Source: Crataegus laevigata
Lineage: Eukaryota > Streptophyta > Magnoliopsida > Rosales > Rosaceae
DNA: 64,000 nucleotides
Direction of reading: 5' to 3'
NCBI GenBank assembly: GCA_963580275.1
Contig: OY756944.1
Coordinates: forward strand, 28,585,512-28,649,511
The notes under the pieces are model-generated. The model was not told the DNA's origin. It searched no databases and saw only the letters and a list, made by a program, of their open reading frames with translations. The translations under genes were made by a program, and so were the position numbers. Shown in pieces: positions 44,985 to 56,687 of this stretch. Every line of letters begins with the position of its first letter. Positions within the stretch are counted from its first letter, which is position 1.

Positions 44985-45235
44985 TCTCTCTGTCACTCCG
45001 CCCAATCTCGCGGGAAAATTTGCTCTGCTTTTCACCTTTGGTTTATTTATACATCTTTTAAACAAAATTCCGTTGAAAATTTTATGTCCCAATTAATCGG
45101 TAATCCTCCGTAAAAAAAGAAAAGTAAAGTATTAATATTAGACCCATATCAAAAGACCCCTAATAATAAAGGGGAAACAGTTAAAAAAATTAGTAAAAAT
45201 TACTCCTCATTTGGCATATTTGTTAGAAATAATGA
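44985..45235 (-). promoter_or_regulatory. MPS1 5' leader/promoter, duplicated upstream
   Basis: The plus-strand text CTCTGTCACTCCGCCCAATC, TCGCGGGAAAATT, AAACAAAATTCCGTTGAAAA recurs at 45510-45750 with small changes. GGCGGG/GCGGGAAAA-like words, read on either strand, resemble E2F-type sites (GCGGGAAA at about 45009-45016), which would fit a cell-cycle or meiotic gene. That is inference. Confidence 0.5.
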
Positions 45236-45509
45236 AGTGAGTTACTGATGAACTAGAAAGTGCTAGAAACGTGAAATTGATTGAAGTTAAAGTTGTAAAA
45301 TTGTGAGAATGAATGTTCACATATTTTACTTTCAAGTGAAGAAGACTTGAGAACAATAGTGTAATTAATTGTTGTCATGTGATGTTTTCAAAAGGGCAAT
45401 CATTTCACTTTTTGGTTTGTTATGGATGTGACTCTATATAAAGATCACTCAATGTGTGATTACAATGCACAACAAAGAAAAAAAGTGAAAGCAATAATAT
45501 TAGTATTTC

Positions 45510-45750
45510 TCTGTCACTCTGCCCAATCTCGTGGGAAAATTTTCTCTGCTTTGAACTTTTGGTTTTATTTATGCAATCTTTTTAAACAAAATTCCGTTGA
45601 AAGTTTTATGTACCAACTAATTGGTAATCTTTCGTAAAAGGAAAAGTAAAATATTAATAATAAGTTTTAATTCAATATTTTTGTTAGAAAGTGAGGGAGA
45701 TGGCTCAAAAATTATTAAAGCAACACTATTCATTTGGTATATTTAGAAAT
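45510..45750 (-). repeat. Second copy of the MPS1 leader/promoter segment
   Basis: CTCTGTCACTCTGCCCAATC at about 45510, TCGTGGGAAAATT, AAACAAAATTCCGTTGAAAG and ATTGGTAATCTTTCGTAAAA parallel 44985-45150. The stretch around 45718-45740 parallels 45205-45230. Spacing between copies is about 520 bases. Confidence 0.8.
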
Positions 45751-46566
45751 ACCAAAGATAAAAGAATTATCGAAGAAGATGAAAACACTTCTGTAAAGGA
45801 CTTTCAATCATATCGAAAACACTTCCAAATGAGCTACCGCTTTCAAATTTTTATTTCATGGATCCTCACTCACTTTCCCCCATTAATCATCATTCTTTTT
45901 CTCACACATTTTCACCTTAAAAACTGAAAACAGAGGATGAAAAGATGTATCGGCCACGAAGATACAAAACGCGCCACTCTCTGACAGCAGTCAGAGTCAC
46001 TCCGGTCCTATTAGGCGAATGAGGATCCTCTTTGTGAAGATATTGAGAATTCTCGTGTCCGTTCATCATAAATTTGATATTCTGAAAAGCGAAACACAAA
46101 AATTTGCACTCAAATTCAAGCAATAAGCCCAAAACCATATCGATTTCCTTTCACAGTGGGAATATAAAGACAAGGCATTTTATGAGCTAGCCAAGTTCCA
46201 ACATTGAACTAAAATTAATCAGTCCGGAAGATTAAAAAAATGACAACAACAAAACTAATCGAGTACAAAAAACAACGGGATCCTTCGAGAAAATTCAGCA
46301 CGCGATTAAGCCATCCTCGTCTCGAGAGCAAAATCCATTGCATTATGATTTCGACTTCTTTCCTCCTTAAACACACCGTAACTATGACCTCGGAAAATAT
46401 ACAGCTCAAGTAAAAAGTACCTGTCTTGTCCTTTGGCATCTCCACCTTATCACATCATCTATCGTGTAATACAAATCACTCACCCGAAAAAGAGGGCGAA
46501 TGTAGTCCCACGGGGTTGCAGAAACTCGAGTGTGCTCGTGCGTGCAAATATGTCTGAGGATGCTTC
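45751..46566. other. 3' flank of eIFiso4G; no other gene seen
   Basis: Likely holds the eIFiso4G 3' UTR (minus strand) from 46566 downwards. No other coding signal. Confidence 0.5.
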
Positions 46567-49500
46567 CTAGAATAGGCTCCGGCACGCGTCAATATCAGAT
46601 GATTGTGAATCCAACAGGCCTTGTCCTGACGGACTAGAGCTAACGACATTCAGTGCAGCATCCAATATAGCTTTCTGGAAGTAGTCGTCGTCCACCCCCT
46701 TCAGGACCTCTTTCACCGCCTTGAAATCCAAACCTCCAACCAAGACTAATTCCCCTATAATTTCACCAAAGTTAGTTGGCGCTTTTGGCAGGTCAATGCC
46801 AACGTCGTTCAGGATAGATGCATAGAGTAAACATCCACTCCTTATGTCACTAGTAGTAAGCACCTTCTTAGAAAGCAAATACTTAAGAAGCTTCACAAGT
46901 GGTTCAACACACGGTTGACTCTTCTCTAGTGCAAGGGTGATACCTTCCTTGACAACCTCTCGATGGTAAGCAGGAGACTGTAGCTCCTCCACGCACAGTA
47001 ATGCTTCGTCTAAGAGTCTGATACTGAAATATTCCTCAAAAAGGGAGATTGTTTTTCTCCTAAGCTCATCTAGTTTCAACTTTGGAACCGCAGCTGGAGC
47101 TGGAGCTTGTGGCTTTTCAACAACTGGTGCTACGTAAGGAGCAACAACAGGTCTAGCAGGCACTGGCGCTTGAGCTACAGGCTCTGCAGCATAAGCATGG
47201 TTGGATGGACGAGCAGGAGGGGCACCACTACCCTGCAGTAAGGCACTAGGTCTGCCACTGCCAAGGCCACCACTACCCTGAGGTAATAGCCTTGTGTTCA
47301 CTGATGTTGATTTTCCAACCAGCGGCACCTGGCCACGCCCACCACCAGGCTGCATACCAAACCCATCACCCCTTGGCGTTGACCGGTTCCTCTGAACCTC
47401 CCAATTGTCATTATCCATTCCAGGCATCCCAGGCATCTTCCTTGTTCCGGGCATTCCAGGCATTCCAGGCATCATACCCCCTAAACCAGGTCGGTTGTTG
47501 GGATATCCCCCAGGGCTGGTACTCCCTTGAGCACCAGAAACGTTGATACGACCACTTCGGATGCTTGCAGTGGTCCCTGGACGCAATCCAAGATTTTTTT
47601 CTGCCTCTGTATGTATTTCAGTGATGGTTTTGGCTTTTATCTGTGATCAAATTTCAAAATAAGATGACTATTAGTTCAAAAAACATTAGCAATTAAATAT
47701 ACAAGTAGAGCACATATGACAATAACCTACCTCTTCACGTCTGGGAACCCAGTTGTTGGAACGCAAATCAATTACATCACGAACCATGAACCTCAACCTT
47801 GGAGCCAATTGAGGGTTTGTTGTCAGTTCCTTCATTCGGCTGAAGTACACATCGTTTATACTGCGTGATTTTGGCTTCTCATCAAGCTGCTTTCCAATTG
47901 TGGTAAAAAAATGACATAGTGCTTCCACGTTTTCCTCAGCAGGACAAATTTTGTTATCGGATCCTAAGAGTTCCTATTTCACATAAAAAATAACCATGAA
48001 CAACATATTGAAGAGTAATTGCTGAACAAGTACGGGCAAAGGAGGAGGAAATCCAAGACGAACCGCAACAATGTGATGTACAATCTTTTCAGGTACCATC
48101 TTCTGCTTCAGAAGCTCTCCAATTAAACGAATGTTTCCCAGAGTACGAATCTTGGCCAATCTTTCTTTATCCCTACGCTCCATCTCTTGTTCAGGGGCAG
48201 TCAACTGTCTAACTTCTTCTCTCAATTTGTCAGTGCCATCAAAAGCCTCCTGGCAGTTATTCAAAAGGATGCGCTTGAAAGTGATTTCTTTACCATCTGG
48301 TTCATCTGAGGGGAACCGAGGAAGCTTTTCATTAAGATCAGAACACAGAAGAGCATACATGGGGCAAAATGTAGGTTCTAGCACGGCCTTGTCAAATATC
48401 AGTGAAATAACCCCCTGGAATGCAAGGAAAATTGTGAGTACAGTTGCCAGAAGTAATAAAACAAGACTGAAAAGCACACTATAATAAGGGTATATAAAAA
48501 AAATAAAACCTTTAAGATATCAGCCGATGTAATGCCAGAGTCTATAAGTTGCCCTTTGAGGAGATCAAACTTCTCCGGAGTCAGCTTGTTCAGAATCCTG
48601 CATATAAACATAAAGTGAATGCCATTAAGCTCAATGTTCTCACAGACATCTTTCAGGTAGACCAAAAAATTACCAAACAATGACAATTTGGGACAGAAAT
48701 GTAAGCCCATGATTATATGTGGGAAATAGAGAGCAAATAATCAAGATGTAATACAATATGCTGATGTTTCATGATATATTACCCCTTCACAGTCTTCAAC
48801 ACGCGGTCCTTATCAGATAGAGTACCCCTTCTAGCTGACCATGGCACCTCAGCTTTGATTAAAGTAGGAGCGGGCCCTCCCTGAAATTATGAGAAATCAA
48901 TTGTATCAGAAATAAATCCGAGTCGATGTTGTCCTCGTATACAAGCACGGAAGTTAAAAAGCACAGTAGAATACGCCAGAACCAAACAAATTTAGTAAAG
49001 GGTGCACATTCAACCTACTCCCGCTAGATATAACTGCATGAGAATAGCCTATAATCTATTCCCCTGAGGCAAAACTCAACACAAAAGATAATCCGGAAAC
49101 AAATACAAACCAAAAATACAGAGAGGAAAATTATAGAGATAAAATTAAACTGTTCTTAAAATATATATTACCCCTTGGTTCTGTGTCCTCGCAATTAGAG
49201 CCTGATTTGCATCTTGCTGTCTGTAATCAAACCGATTACCAGACTCTTTATTCTCCCGAAGAGTATCCCAAGACCGTTCCTCTCCAGAGGCAGGAACTGG
49301 TGCAGAACGGCCACGCCAATCCCGGCTGTCGGGCTCCGAATAACGATTTTGAGCTGGAGATGGAGTTGGAGATTGAGCAGGCAGCTGAATAGGTAAATAA
49401 AAAAATCAGGAGTTTTTATAAAGCACGCAGCTAATATCATAAATATGGAGATGAATAACTTCAAGGCTACATATCTAATCACAACAATAAAAAGAACACG

Positions 49501-50722
49501 AGCATTATGAAGTTTAATGACCAAAGATATTTGAAATTGATGATATCAAAAATACAGTTCCATCAACTTCAATACTTCAATCATTGAAATAGAAGTAATA
49601 TTAGTTGGACAAAAACTCACATTTGATTCTGCACGACCCCAGCTCTGATCTTCACCACTGAAAAATTCAGCTTCAACTTCTTGTTTCACTTTTAGAATTT
49701 CATCAGGGAGCACAACAGCCTACAAAGAAGCGGTACAATATTCCAGAGATCAGTAAAGTTTTTATGAGAATGCATCATCATTTTAGTTCAAAAATAATCA
49801 TACTGTTCAACATCAAGTGCATTATAAGATTGAATACCTCTCTAAGCTGTAGGATCTGGTCTCTGGTGTACTTCACTCGCTCACGACCCTCAAACCGTGC
49901 ATCTCCAGCCTGTCATGAAAAAAGAGTTTAGAAAGTTTGGCCCCATTACACAAGCTCCAACTTGCAAAGTAGCCAACTCCAACTTGCAAAGTAGCCAACT
50001 CCAAATTATGCACTATTGGATTAATCCGATGTTTGTAGGTCCTTTATGGACAACCTACGACTCAATGCTTGCCCACCTAAAGCCTACATGCAGTTGTTCG
50101 TCCATATTTACAGCAGACACACAAAGTAAGCGCCCCGCCAAGAATTAGGACATTGGCTTCTTAAAATTACTTGCAAGAAAACCTCCATATGATATAGATA
50201 AAGATTTTCATCTATTCAAACACGCAAATGAGTTTCAAGGGTCAATGGGGGAGCTCAAATCATTAAAGGGTTGTTCAAATTACATTCAAAGTCGATACGA
50301 AATCATCTAAAAACGAATTAACGCATTAAAACACCAATTATCTCAGAGAACCCATCTTTGTTTGCACATAATTCAATCCAAAGAAGCAAACTTTACAGGC
50401 GTCTCATTCCTAATCAACAAATTCAAATCAAATCATACATCCAGATGCAAAATAAAATAAAATTACAGGGCGGTAAAAACCAAGATCCAGAGAAAGTGGA
50501 GAGATTTGATAAGTTTACCTTGATAGAGAAATTGGGGGGAGCGCCGCCATGGGGACGGAGGAGAGGGAGATCAGAAGAAAAGGAACCGAAAGCCAAAGAC
50601 GACGACGACGATGAAGACGACGGGCCGGAAGCGGCGGAGGAGGAGGAGTCGAAGCGAGGACCAAGTCTACCGCGACCGCCACCAGGTCTCAAGCTCAACA
50701 CCGGTTGATCACCCTGCTGCAT
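46567..50722 (-). CDS. EIF(ISO)4G1: Eukaryotic translation initiation factor isoform 4G (eIFiso4G)
   Basis: Nine minus-strand exons: 50722-50519, 49909-49838, 49719-49621, 49384-49172, 48880-48783, 48597-48510, 48414-48064, 47973-47731 and 47640-46567, sum 2442 nt, 813 residues. The start MQQGDQPVLSLRPGGGRGRL and LPLLRPHGGAPPNFSIK are typical of plant eIFiso4G. The eIF4E-binding site YTRDQIL is at residues 82-88. The MIF4G domain covers about 205-435 (ILNKLTPEKFDLLKGQLIDS, EPTFCPMYALLCSDLNEKLP, RTLGNIRLIGELLKQKMVPE). A Gly/Pro/Met-rich linker with MPGMPGMPG repeats follows, then an MA3 domain at about 648-790 (LRRKTISLFEEYFSIRLLDE). It scaffolds eIFiso4E, eIF4A and eIF3 for cap-dependent translation in the cytosol. 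Slightly longer than the ~780-residue Arabidopsis protein. Lies in the same orientation as MPS1, about 1.6 kb upstream of it. Confidence 0.97.
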
Positions 50723-50819
50723 ACCTCGATCTAATCTCCGGAAGAATCACAGGCGTCCGATCAAGAACAAAGACGGAGAACAGCAACAACGAAAGACTCA
50801 GCGAAAACGGACGCTGAAT

Positions 50820-51050
50820 CCTGTCCAATTGGATTTAAATCCCCGAACGAAAAAAGGGATTCGGATTGCGGGTATTGGTTTGGTTCTTCTCTCTTCGGAG
50901 GTTAAGAGAGAGAGAGAAAGGGAGAGAGGGAGAGAGGGAGAGAGAAAGGGGTCCGCGGGGCGGTGGAGAGGCTAAAAACCCTTCCTATCGTTGGTGAAAG
51001 TGAGAGAGCGTGTGCGCGTCGAAATTGGATTTGCCTTTGTCCTCAGATTT
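50820..51050 (-). promoter_or_regulatory. eIFiso4G leader/promoter with GA-rich tract
   Basis: GAGAGAGAGAAAGGGAGAGAGG at 50908-50948 on the plus strand (CT-rich on the coding strand) and a GC-rich patch precede the start codon at 50722. No clear TATA box. Confidence 0.5.
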
Positions 51051-54000
51051 TTGGTTCGAGTTTTGTATTTATTTTTGTTTGGTAATGTCGGGTGAGTGCG
51101 ATCACGTTGTTGTCCACTTGTCATTTTGGTAGGATGTAGAGTTGCGTACTTTTTGGGTGGAATGACGAATCTGTCCTTTTGCCTTGCTCTGACTCGTATC
51201 TAAAACTTCCTTGTGTACTTCGTTTTTTGGGTACTTTGCTTCTTTTTGTATCACCCACCAATTTACGAATCGTGATCGATAAAAAGGTCAAAAAAACATT
51301 TGGGAAAATACTAAAGAGACACCTTAAAAAGTGGGCCACTTCAAAATTACAGTCACTTGAAAGTGAGAGGTTTCAGGTTCAAATTTTATGGGTAATGAAT
51401 TCGATTCTAAATTAAGGTGCCTAGTGTGTGACTTTGCCGAACTCCCCCTCCTCTTAGTGTAAAAATATCAACGTACTAAAAAAAAGTGGAACTCTTCATA
51501 GAGTCTTCGCCATCTCATTTTTTTGCACAATTTTTATGCCAACATTATAAAATATCGTGCTAAAAACATAAGGTAGCGGAGTCCCACTTTGAGAAAGTCT
51601 TTTTAGCATTTTCTCATTTACTTAACATAGATCAAGGTTTTAAAATACACTAGGTGCTAGTCAGCGATAGGTAAAGGATAGCATGCTTACAAAACCGAAG
51701 GAAAGGAAATTGCGCACATTCCAAGCCATTCCAGTGTTTACTAACCATATGTGAGGGATTTTTATCATAAATGAATCCTGAAATTAAACCACCCAATCAA
51801 GATGGTCCCTGAAATTGAAAATGGATCAATGTAGTCCCTAAAAATAGGTGTCGCAAATCAATGTGGTCTTTCCGCTACAACTCCCTTAAATATTCTGTTA
51901 TGTGATGATGTGTCACTTAGCTGGGTCCTATAAATATAATTAAATATTGTCATATAAATTAAAAATATTTAAATAATAAAGTAACAATTTTTTTATTTTG
52001 TTTATGCGATGAACTTTAATAGAAAGAAAGAAAATTTGTTATTTCATGGTTATGTGATGATGTAAATAATAAATTAAATATTCTCGTATTCTGTTTCTTC
52101 CTATTACAGATAGTTTAGTAAACAATTTTAATATAAACCTAATTATCTTTCTTCTTTAATCTAGTTTCTCCTCAATTCAATTCTTCTTAATTTGATTACG
52201 AATTACTAAACGTTAGTGCATTGGGTTTAGGCGGCCTCATGCAGGGCCTTTTGTAACACTACATAAATAACACCTAAATAGGGAGATTTTGTGCAAGGAT
52301 ATCCACCATTAGTGAATCATGTGTTATCTATTAGTATAGGACTATCTCGTAATTTAATAGTCGACTTCGTGTGATTTTTATTGAGAAATTTTATTTGAAC
52401 CCATTCTTTCTACACCCAATTTAAATTTAAAATGTGAATCATCATTTTTACCCTATTTCATAATTACCATCAAGTACAAGATGAAATTAACAAATAAACT
52501 AAAATTTGTGAATAAACCCACACCCAAACTAAACCCTGATATCAAGCAATGTTTATCCTACGTTCATTATGCTAAAATCTTAAGAGCCCTCGTAGAGAAA
52601 ACAAGTTTTTATGGTGATTTTGAATTTGAAGTTTTGAATCCTCCAACTAAGGCATGAACCAATTTATTCAATTTTTTTTTCGTTTGATTTCAAATTTTTT
52701 TATAGTTGGAAAGATAAGTTTTGAGTTTCAAATCACGCCTTCAATATGGGAAGTTGAGAAGATGAATTTTTTGGGTTTCATTGTGAAGATGGTGGCAAAG
52801 CTTGCCCTTGGACGTGGACTGTGTTCTCGGTTGAATGTTTCAACAAAGAAGAAGTGTTTGCCCAACGTGAGAATGAGGTGGGTGCTCCCGAGGCAGCACG
52901 CGCATTATTATGGCTACTCCAGAAAACAGTACAGAGAAGGCATCCATTTTCGTCTCACCATATATACCCTTTCCAATAGCACCTTTAGAACATAACTGTC
53001 AGTTATGATTACGCCCTGCCTGAGATGTATTTTCAATGTGACTTTAATACTTCATTATGAAGAGATTATAAGTAACATTTCGACGAAGAAGATATAGATG
53101 ATTCTCAGCAAGTCCGGTGGGGTTTTACAAGGCGAGTAAATTTTTTTTGTAAGTATTGTCCATTACACAAGCAACCAATTGATGTGGATGAAGCCACTCA
53201 ATTAGTAGTGGTGAGAATTACATGAGGAACATTGGAGGTTGGATATAGAGGGAGATTTGGAAACCTAAACTGACATAATATAAAATTGCCTTGATAATTG
53301 ATTTCACTATGAGCAGCTATGTGAATTGTAGTAGGGAGCTCTGATGTGACAAGAGCCTGAGAGAGGATCCTTGCCGGATCGTCTTTGTGATGATTCCAGA
53401 ATTCTCAAATCATATTTGTTCATGGTACATCATGCGGTCAGAAATCATTGTAATTTTTTTATTTAAAATTGAATATAAACAGTATCTAATGAAAATTGAC
53501 TGCATGATGTACGAGGATCCTCACAAAGAAGATCCAGTGAGGATCCTCACTCTTTCAAAGAGAGTATGAGTAAAGGTATTTAGTGGAAACTTGAAAGCTT
53601 TCGCTATCACAAACAAGTAGAAATTTCACCAAATTAGTAATTTGAGATTTTATTTTGTAAATGGGTGCAAAAATAAATTGACATTTTGAATTGGGTTTGT
53701 GAGGGTAATTTTGATAGTAAATTTGGGTTTGAAAAGATATTGATTCTTTAATAAAAAATGATATGGGTGTAGAGAGTAAGTTGAATGTAAAAAGAAGTTA
53801 TATAACGTCTATTTTCAATCGCATATATAAATCAAAATATAAGAACAAAAATAGAATTAAAAATAATGAAACTCTGATTTTATTCCCTAACCTAATTCAA
53901 CGTCACTTGCATCATTTCAATTGGAGTTTGAATTTACATTCATTTTCGAATTTGTTTGGGTCCATTTAAAAAACATTAGCCCATACCCACAAAGTCTGAT

Positions 54001-54434
54001 CGGCCCAATATAACAAACCCGAAAACATATCTGGCCCAAACAATACCTCAAAAACAGTGATCACCCGCGCAACGTGTAACCAAAAACGGCAGCCAACCGG
54101 CCACCGCTTCACTTATCCACCCCTTTATTTCTGTGCACGTCATTCCACCGCTACCCCTAAAATATCCTCAAATTCCCAAAATGCCACCCTCTCACCCGCC
54201 AATTTCACCCAACAAAAACCATAGCACCCATGTAAATTCTACATAATTCAAGCCCACCTTCCCGACCGAACCCTTCCCTCAAAAAATTCTAGGAATTTTT
54301 TTTCAATGTGATTGGCACATGAGTTAGTACATCACGTGTCACTATACAAATAAAAAAATAAACGTGTTAAAAAAATTAATAATTTAAAAAATAATTTTTT
54401 TCACAAATTATAAAACAAATACATAATATACAAC
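51051..54434. other. Long intergenic region without a convincing gene
   Basis: Contains a SINE-like stretch at about 51330-51480 (GGTTTCAGGTTCAAATTTTA, GCCTAGTGTGTGAC, CCCCCTCCTCTTAG) and a MITE-like inverted repeat at about 53350-53560 (AGGATCCTTGCCGGATC; inverted ACGAGGATCCTCACAAAGAA). The 113-residue frame at 52654-52995 has no recognisable domain and is not called. Confidence 0.5.
53355..53562. mobile_element. MITE-like inverted repeat with GAGGATCCT ends
   Basis: GAGAGGATCCTTGCCGGATC at 53360, with CTTTGTGATGA after it, pairs with CACAAAGAAGATCC and AGTGAGGATCCTCACTC near 53521-53552. TACATCATGCGGTCA and GACTGCATGATGTAC also pair around an AT-rich centre. Confidence 0.7.
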
Positions 54435-54460
54435 TTGTGTTCAGTCGGAAAAATTTCGCA

Positions 54461-54476
54461 AATTCCAGAACGCTCC
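54461..54476 (+). promoter_or_regulatory. Heat shock element candidate upstream of HSP70
   Basis: AATTCCAGAACGCTCC contains TTC-nn-GAA-nn-CTC, matching the nTTCnnGAAnnTTCn consensus with one mismatch in the third module. It lies about 80 bases before the TATA box at 54552 and 256 before the ATG. Confidence 0.6.
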
Positions 54477-54551
54477 AGCACCACCTTTATGCTTCCCACC
54501 GATTCCCCTCTACACTCATTTCAATTTCTCTCGAACAATGTCTCAAACCAC

Positions 54552-54557
54552 TATAAA
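54552..54557 (+). promoter_or_regulatory. TATA box of HSP70 (first candidate)
   Basis: CTATAAATTG, 169 bases before the ATG, giving a leader of roughly 140 bases. A second TATAAAA at 54645-54651 lies only 75 bases before the ATG and is less likely. Confidence 0.55.
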
Positions 54558-54725
54558 TTGACAAATTCCAATCCCCTATATCCAAAACCCATCTCTGAAT
54601 TCATCACAAGAAAATCCCACAAAGCTTTCAGCTTTTCAGAAATCTATAAAAATACCATAAAGCCTTCAGTTTTTTTCTCGCAAGTTTGTCTGCAAATCTC
54701 GAGCTCTGTTTTTTAAGCAGTTTCA

Positions 54726-56687
54726 ATGGCGGACAAGACGGAAGGAAAGGCCATCGGCATCGACCTCGGCACAACTTATAGCTGCGTTGGGGTCTGGCAG
54801 TACGACCGCGTCGAGATCATCGCCAACGAACAGGGCAACCGGACAACCCCGTCCTACGTGGCCTTCACTGACACTGAGCGGCTGATCGGCGACGCTGCGA
54901 AGAACCAAGTGGCGATGAATCCGCATAACACCGTATTTGACGCGAAGCGGCTCATAGGGAGGAAGTTCTCCGACCCGTCGGTGCAGAGCGACATGAAGCT
55001 CTGGCCTTTTAAGGTTATTCCAGGCCCCGGCGACAAGCCTATGATCGTCGTGACCTACAAGGGGGAGCAGAAGACTTTCTCGCCCGAGGAGATTTCGTCG
55101 ATGGTGCTGACGAAGATGAGAGAGATCGCAGAGGCGTATCTGGGTCAGGCGGTGAAGAACGCCGTCGTTACTGTCCCTGCTTACTTCAACGACTCACAAC
55201 GGCAGGCCACCAAGGACGCCGGCGTGATTTCCGGGCTCAACGTCATGCGGATCATAAACGAGCCGACCGCAGCTGCCATCGCCTACGGGCTTGACAAAAA
55301 GGCCTCGAGAAAGGGCGAGCAGAACGTCCTGATTTTCGACCTCGGCGGCGGGACTTTCGATGTCTCGCTTCTGACGATCGAGGAGGGGATTTTCGAGGTG
55401 AAGGCCACCGCCGGAGACACCCATCTGGGCGGAGAGGATTTCGACAACAGGATGGTGAATCACTTCGTGGCGGAATTCCGGAGGAAGCATAAGAAGGATA
55501 TTAGCGGAAACGCCAGGGCGTTGCGGCGGCTGAGGACAGCATGCGAGCGGGCGAAGAGGACTCTATCTTCCACCACCCAGACGACAATCGAAATCGATTC
55601 CTTGTACGAAGGTATCGATTTCTACTCGACGTTTACTCGCGCGAGGTTCGAGGAATTGAACATGGATTTGTTCAGGAAGTGTATGGAGCCCGTCGAGAAA
55701 TGTCTGAGGGATGCAAAGATCGACAAGTCGCAGATTCATGAGGTAGTTCTTGTCGGCGGGTCGACAAGAATCCCGAAGGTCCAGCAGCTTTTGCAGGACT
55801 TTTTTAACGGGAAGGAGCTTTGTAAGAGTATAAACCCCGATGAGGCTGTCGCTTACGGCGCGGCGGTGCAAGCGGCGATCTTGACCGGCGAAGGGGATCA
55901 GAAAGTGCAGGACTTGCTGCTGCTCGATGTCACGCCGCTCAGTCTCGGTCTCGAGACCGCCGGCGGGGTTATGACTGTGCTGATTCCTAGGAACACGACA
56001 ATTCCGACAAAGAAAGAGCAGATCTTTTCGACTTATTCGGATAATCAACCCGGAGTTTTGATCCAGGTTTATGAAGGAGAGCGAGCGCGAACGAAGGACA
56101 ACAACTTGTTGGGGAAGTTTGAGCTCACGGGCATCCCTCCGGCTCCGAGAGGCGTGCCGCAGATCAATGTGGTCTTCGACATTGATGCGAATGGGATTCT
56201 GAATGTGTCGGCTGAGGACAAGACGGCAGGGGTGAAGAACAAGATTACGATTACGAATGACAAGGGACGGCTGAGCAAGGAGGAGATAGAGAAGATGGTG
56301 CAGGATGCGGAGAAGTACAGGGCAGAGGACGAGGAGGTGAAGAGGAAAGTGGATGCAAAGAATGCGTTGGAGAATTATGCGTACAACATGAGGAACACCG
56401 TGAGGGATGATAAATTTGCCGGGAAATTGGACCCCGCGGACAAGGATAAGATCGATAAGGCGGTGGACGAGGTGATCAATTGGCTGGAGGGGAACCAGTT
56501 GGCGGAAGTTGATGAATTTGAGCACAAGTTGAAGGAGCTGGAGGGCCTGTGCAATCCTATTATTGCGAAGATGTACCAGGGTGCCGGCGGCGCTGGAGGC
56601 GGCATGCCGATGGGAGATGACATGCCTGGTGGCGCTTCCACTGGCTCCGCCAATGGACCCGGCCCCAAGATTGAGGAGGTGGATTGA
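54726..56687 (+). CDS. HSP70: Cytosolic heat shock protein 70 (HSP70), intronless
   Basis: One uninterrupted frame of 653 residues, full length for plant cytosolic HSP70. All three family signatures are present: IDLGTTYS (12-19), IFDLGGGTFDVSLL in the second ATPase block, and VVLVGGSTRIPKVQQLL. The substrate-binding part follows, with a GGMPM-type tail and the C-terminal EEVD that binds TPR cochaperones such as HOP. This ending means cytosol/nucleus, not ER (HDEL), plastid or mitochondrion. ATP-driven chaperone. Most constitutive plant HSC70 genes have one intron in the ATPase domain; its absence, together with an HSE-like site upstream, suggests a heat-inducible member. The coding sequence is clearly GC-richer than its surroundings, and this creates long false frames on the minus strand. 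Confidence 0.98.
   Translation: MADKTEGKAIGIDLGTTYSCVGVWQYDRVEIIANEQGNRTTPSYVAFTDTERLIGDAAKNQVAMNPHNTVFDAKRLIGRKFSDPSVQSDMKLWPFKVIPGPGDKPMIVVTYKGEQKTFSPEEISSMVLTKMREIAEAYLGQAVKNAVVTVPAYFNDSQRQATKDAGVISGLNVMRIINEPTAAAIAYGLDKKASRKGEQNVLIFDLGGGTFDVSLLTIEEGIFEVKATAGDTHLGGEDFDNRMVNHFVAEFRRKHKKDISGNARALRRLRTACERAKRTLSSTTQTTIEIDSLYEGIDFYSTFTRARFEELNMDLFRKCMEPVEKCLRDAKIDKSQIHEVVLVGGSTRIPKVQQLLQDFFNGKELCKSINPDEAVAYGAAVQAAILTGEGDQKVQDLLLLDVTPLSLGLETAGGVMTVLIPRNTTIPTKKEQIFSTYSDNQPGVLIQVYEGERARTKDNNLLGKFELTGIPPAPRGVPQINVVFDIDANGILNVSAEDKTAGVKNKITITNDKGRLSKEEIEKMVQDAEKYRAEDEEVKRKVDAKNALENYAYNMRNTVRDDKFAGKLDPADKDKIDKAVDEVINWLEGNQLAEVDEFEHKLKELEGLCNPIIAKMYQGAGGAGGGMPMGDDMPGGASTGSANGPGPKIEEVD

Noticed and set aside
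44857..45113. Plus-strand frames starting MEEEDGADFG and MATATLSDC
   Set aside because: Antisense to MPS1 exon 1 and its leader, which have a consistent 11-exon model.
52654..52995. 113-residue plus-strand frame
   Set aside because: No recognised domain, no splice partners and AT-rich flanks; not enough support.
55563..56525. 320-residue open frame on the minus strand
   Set aside because: Antisense to HSP70, a shadow of its GC-rich codons; Leu/Arg/His-rich with no family pattern.
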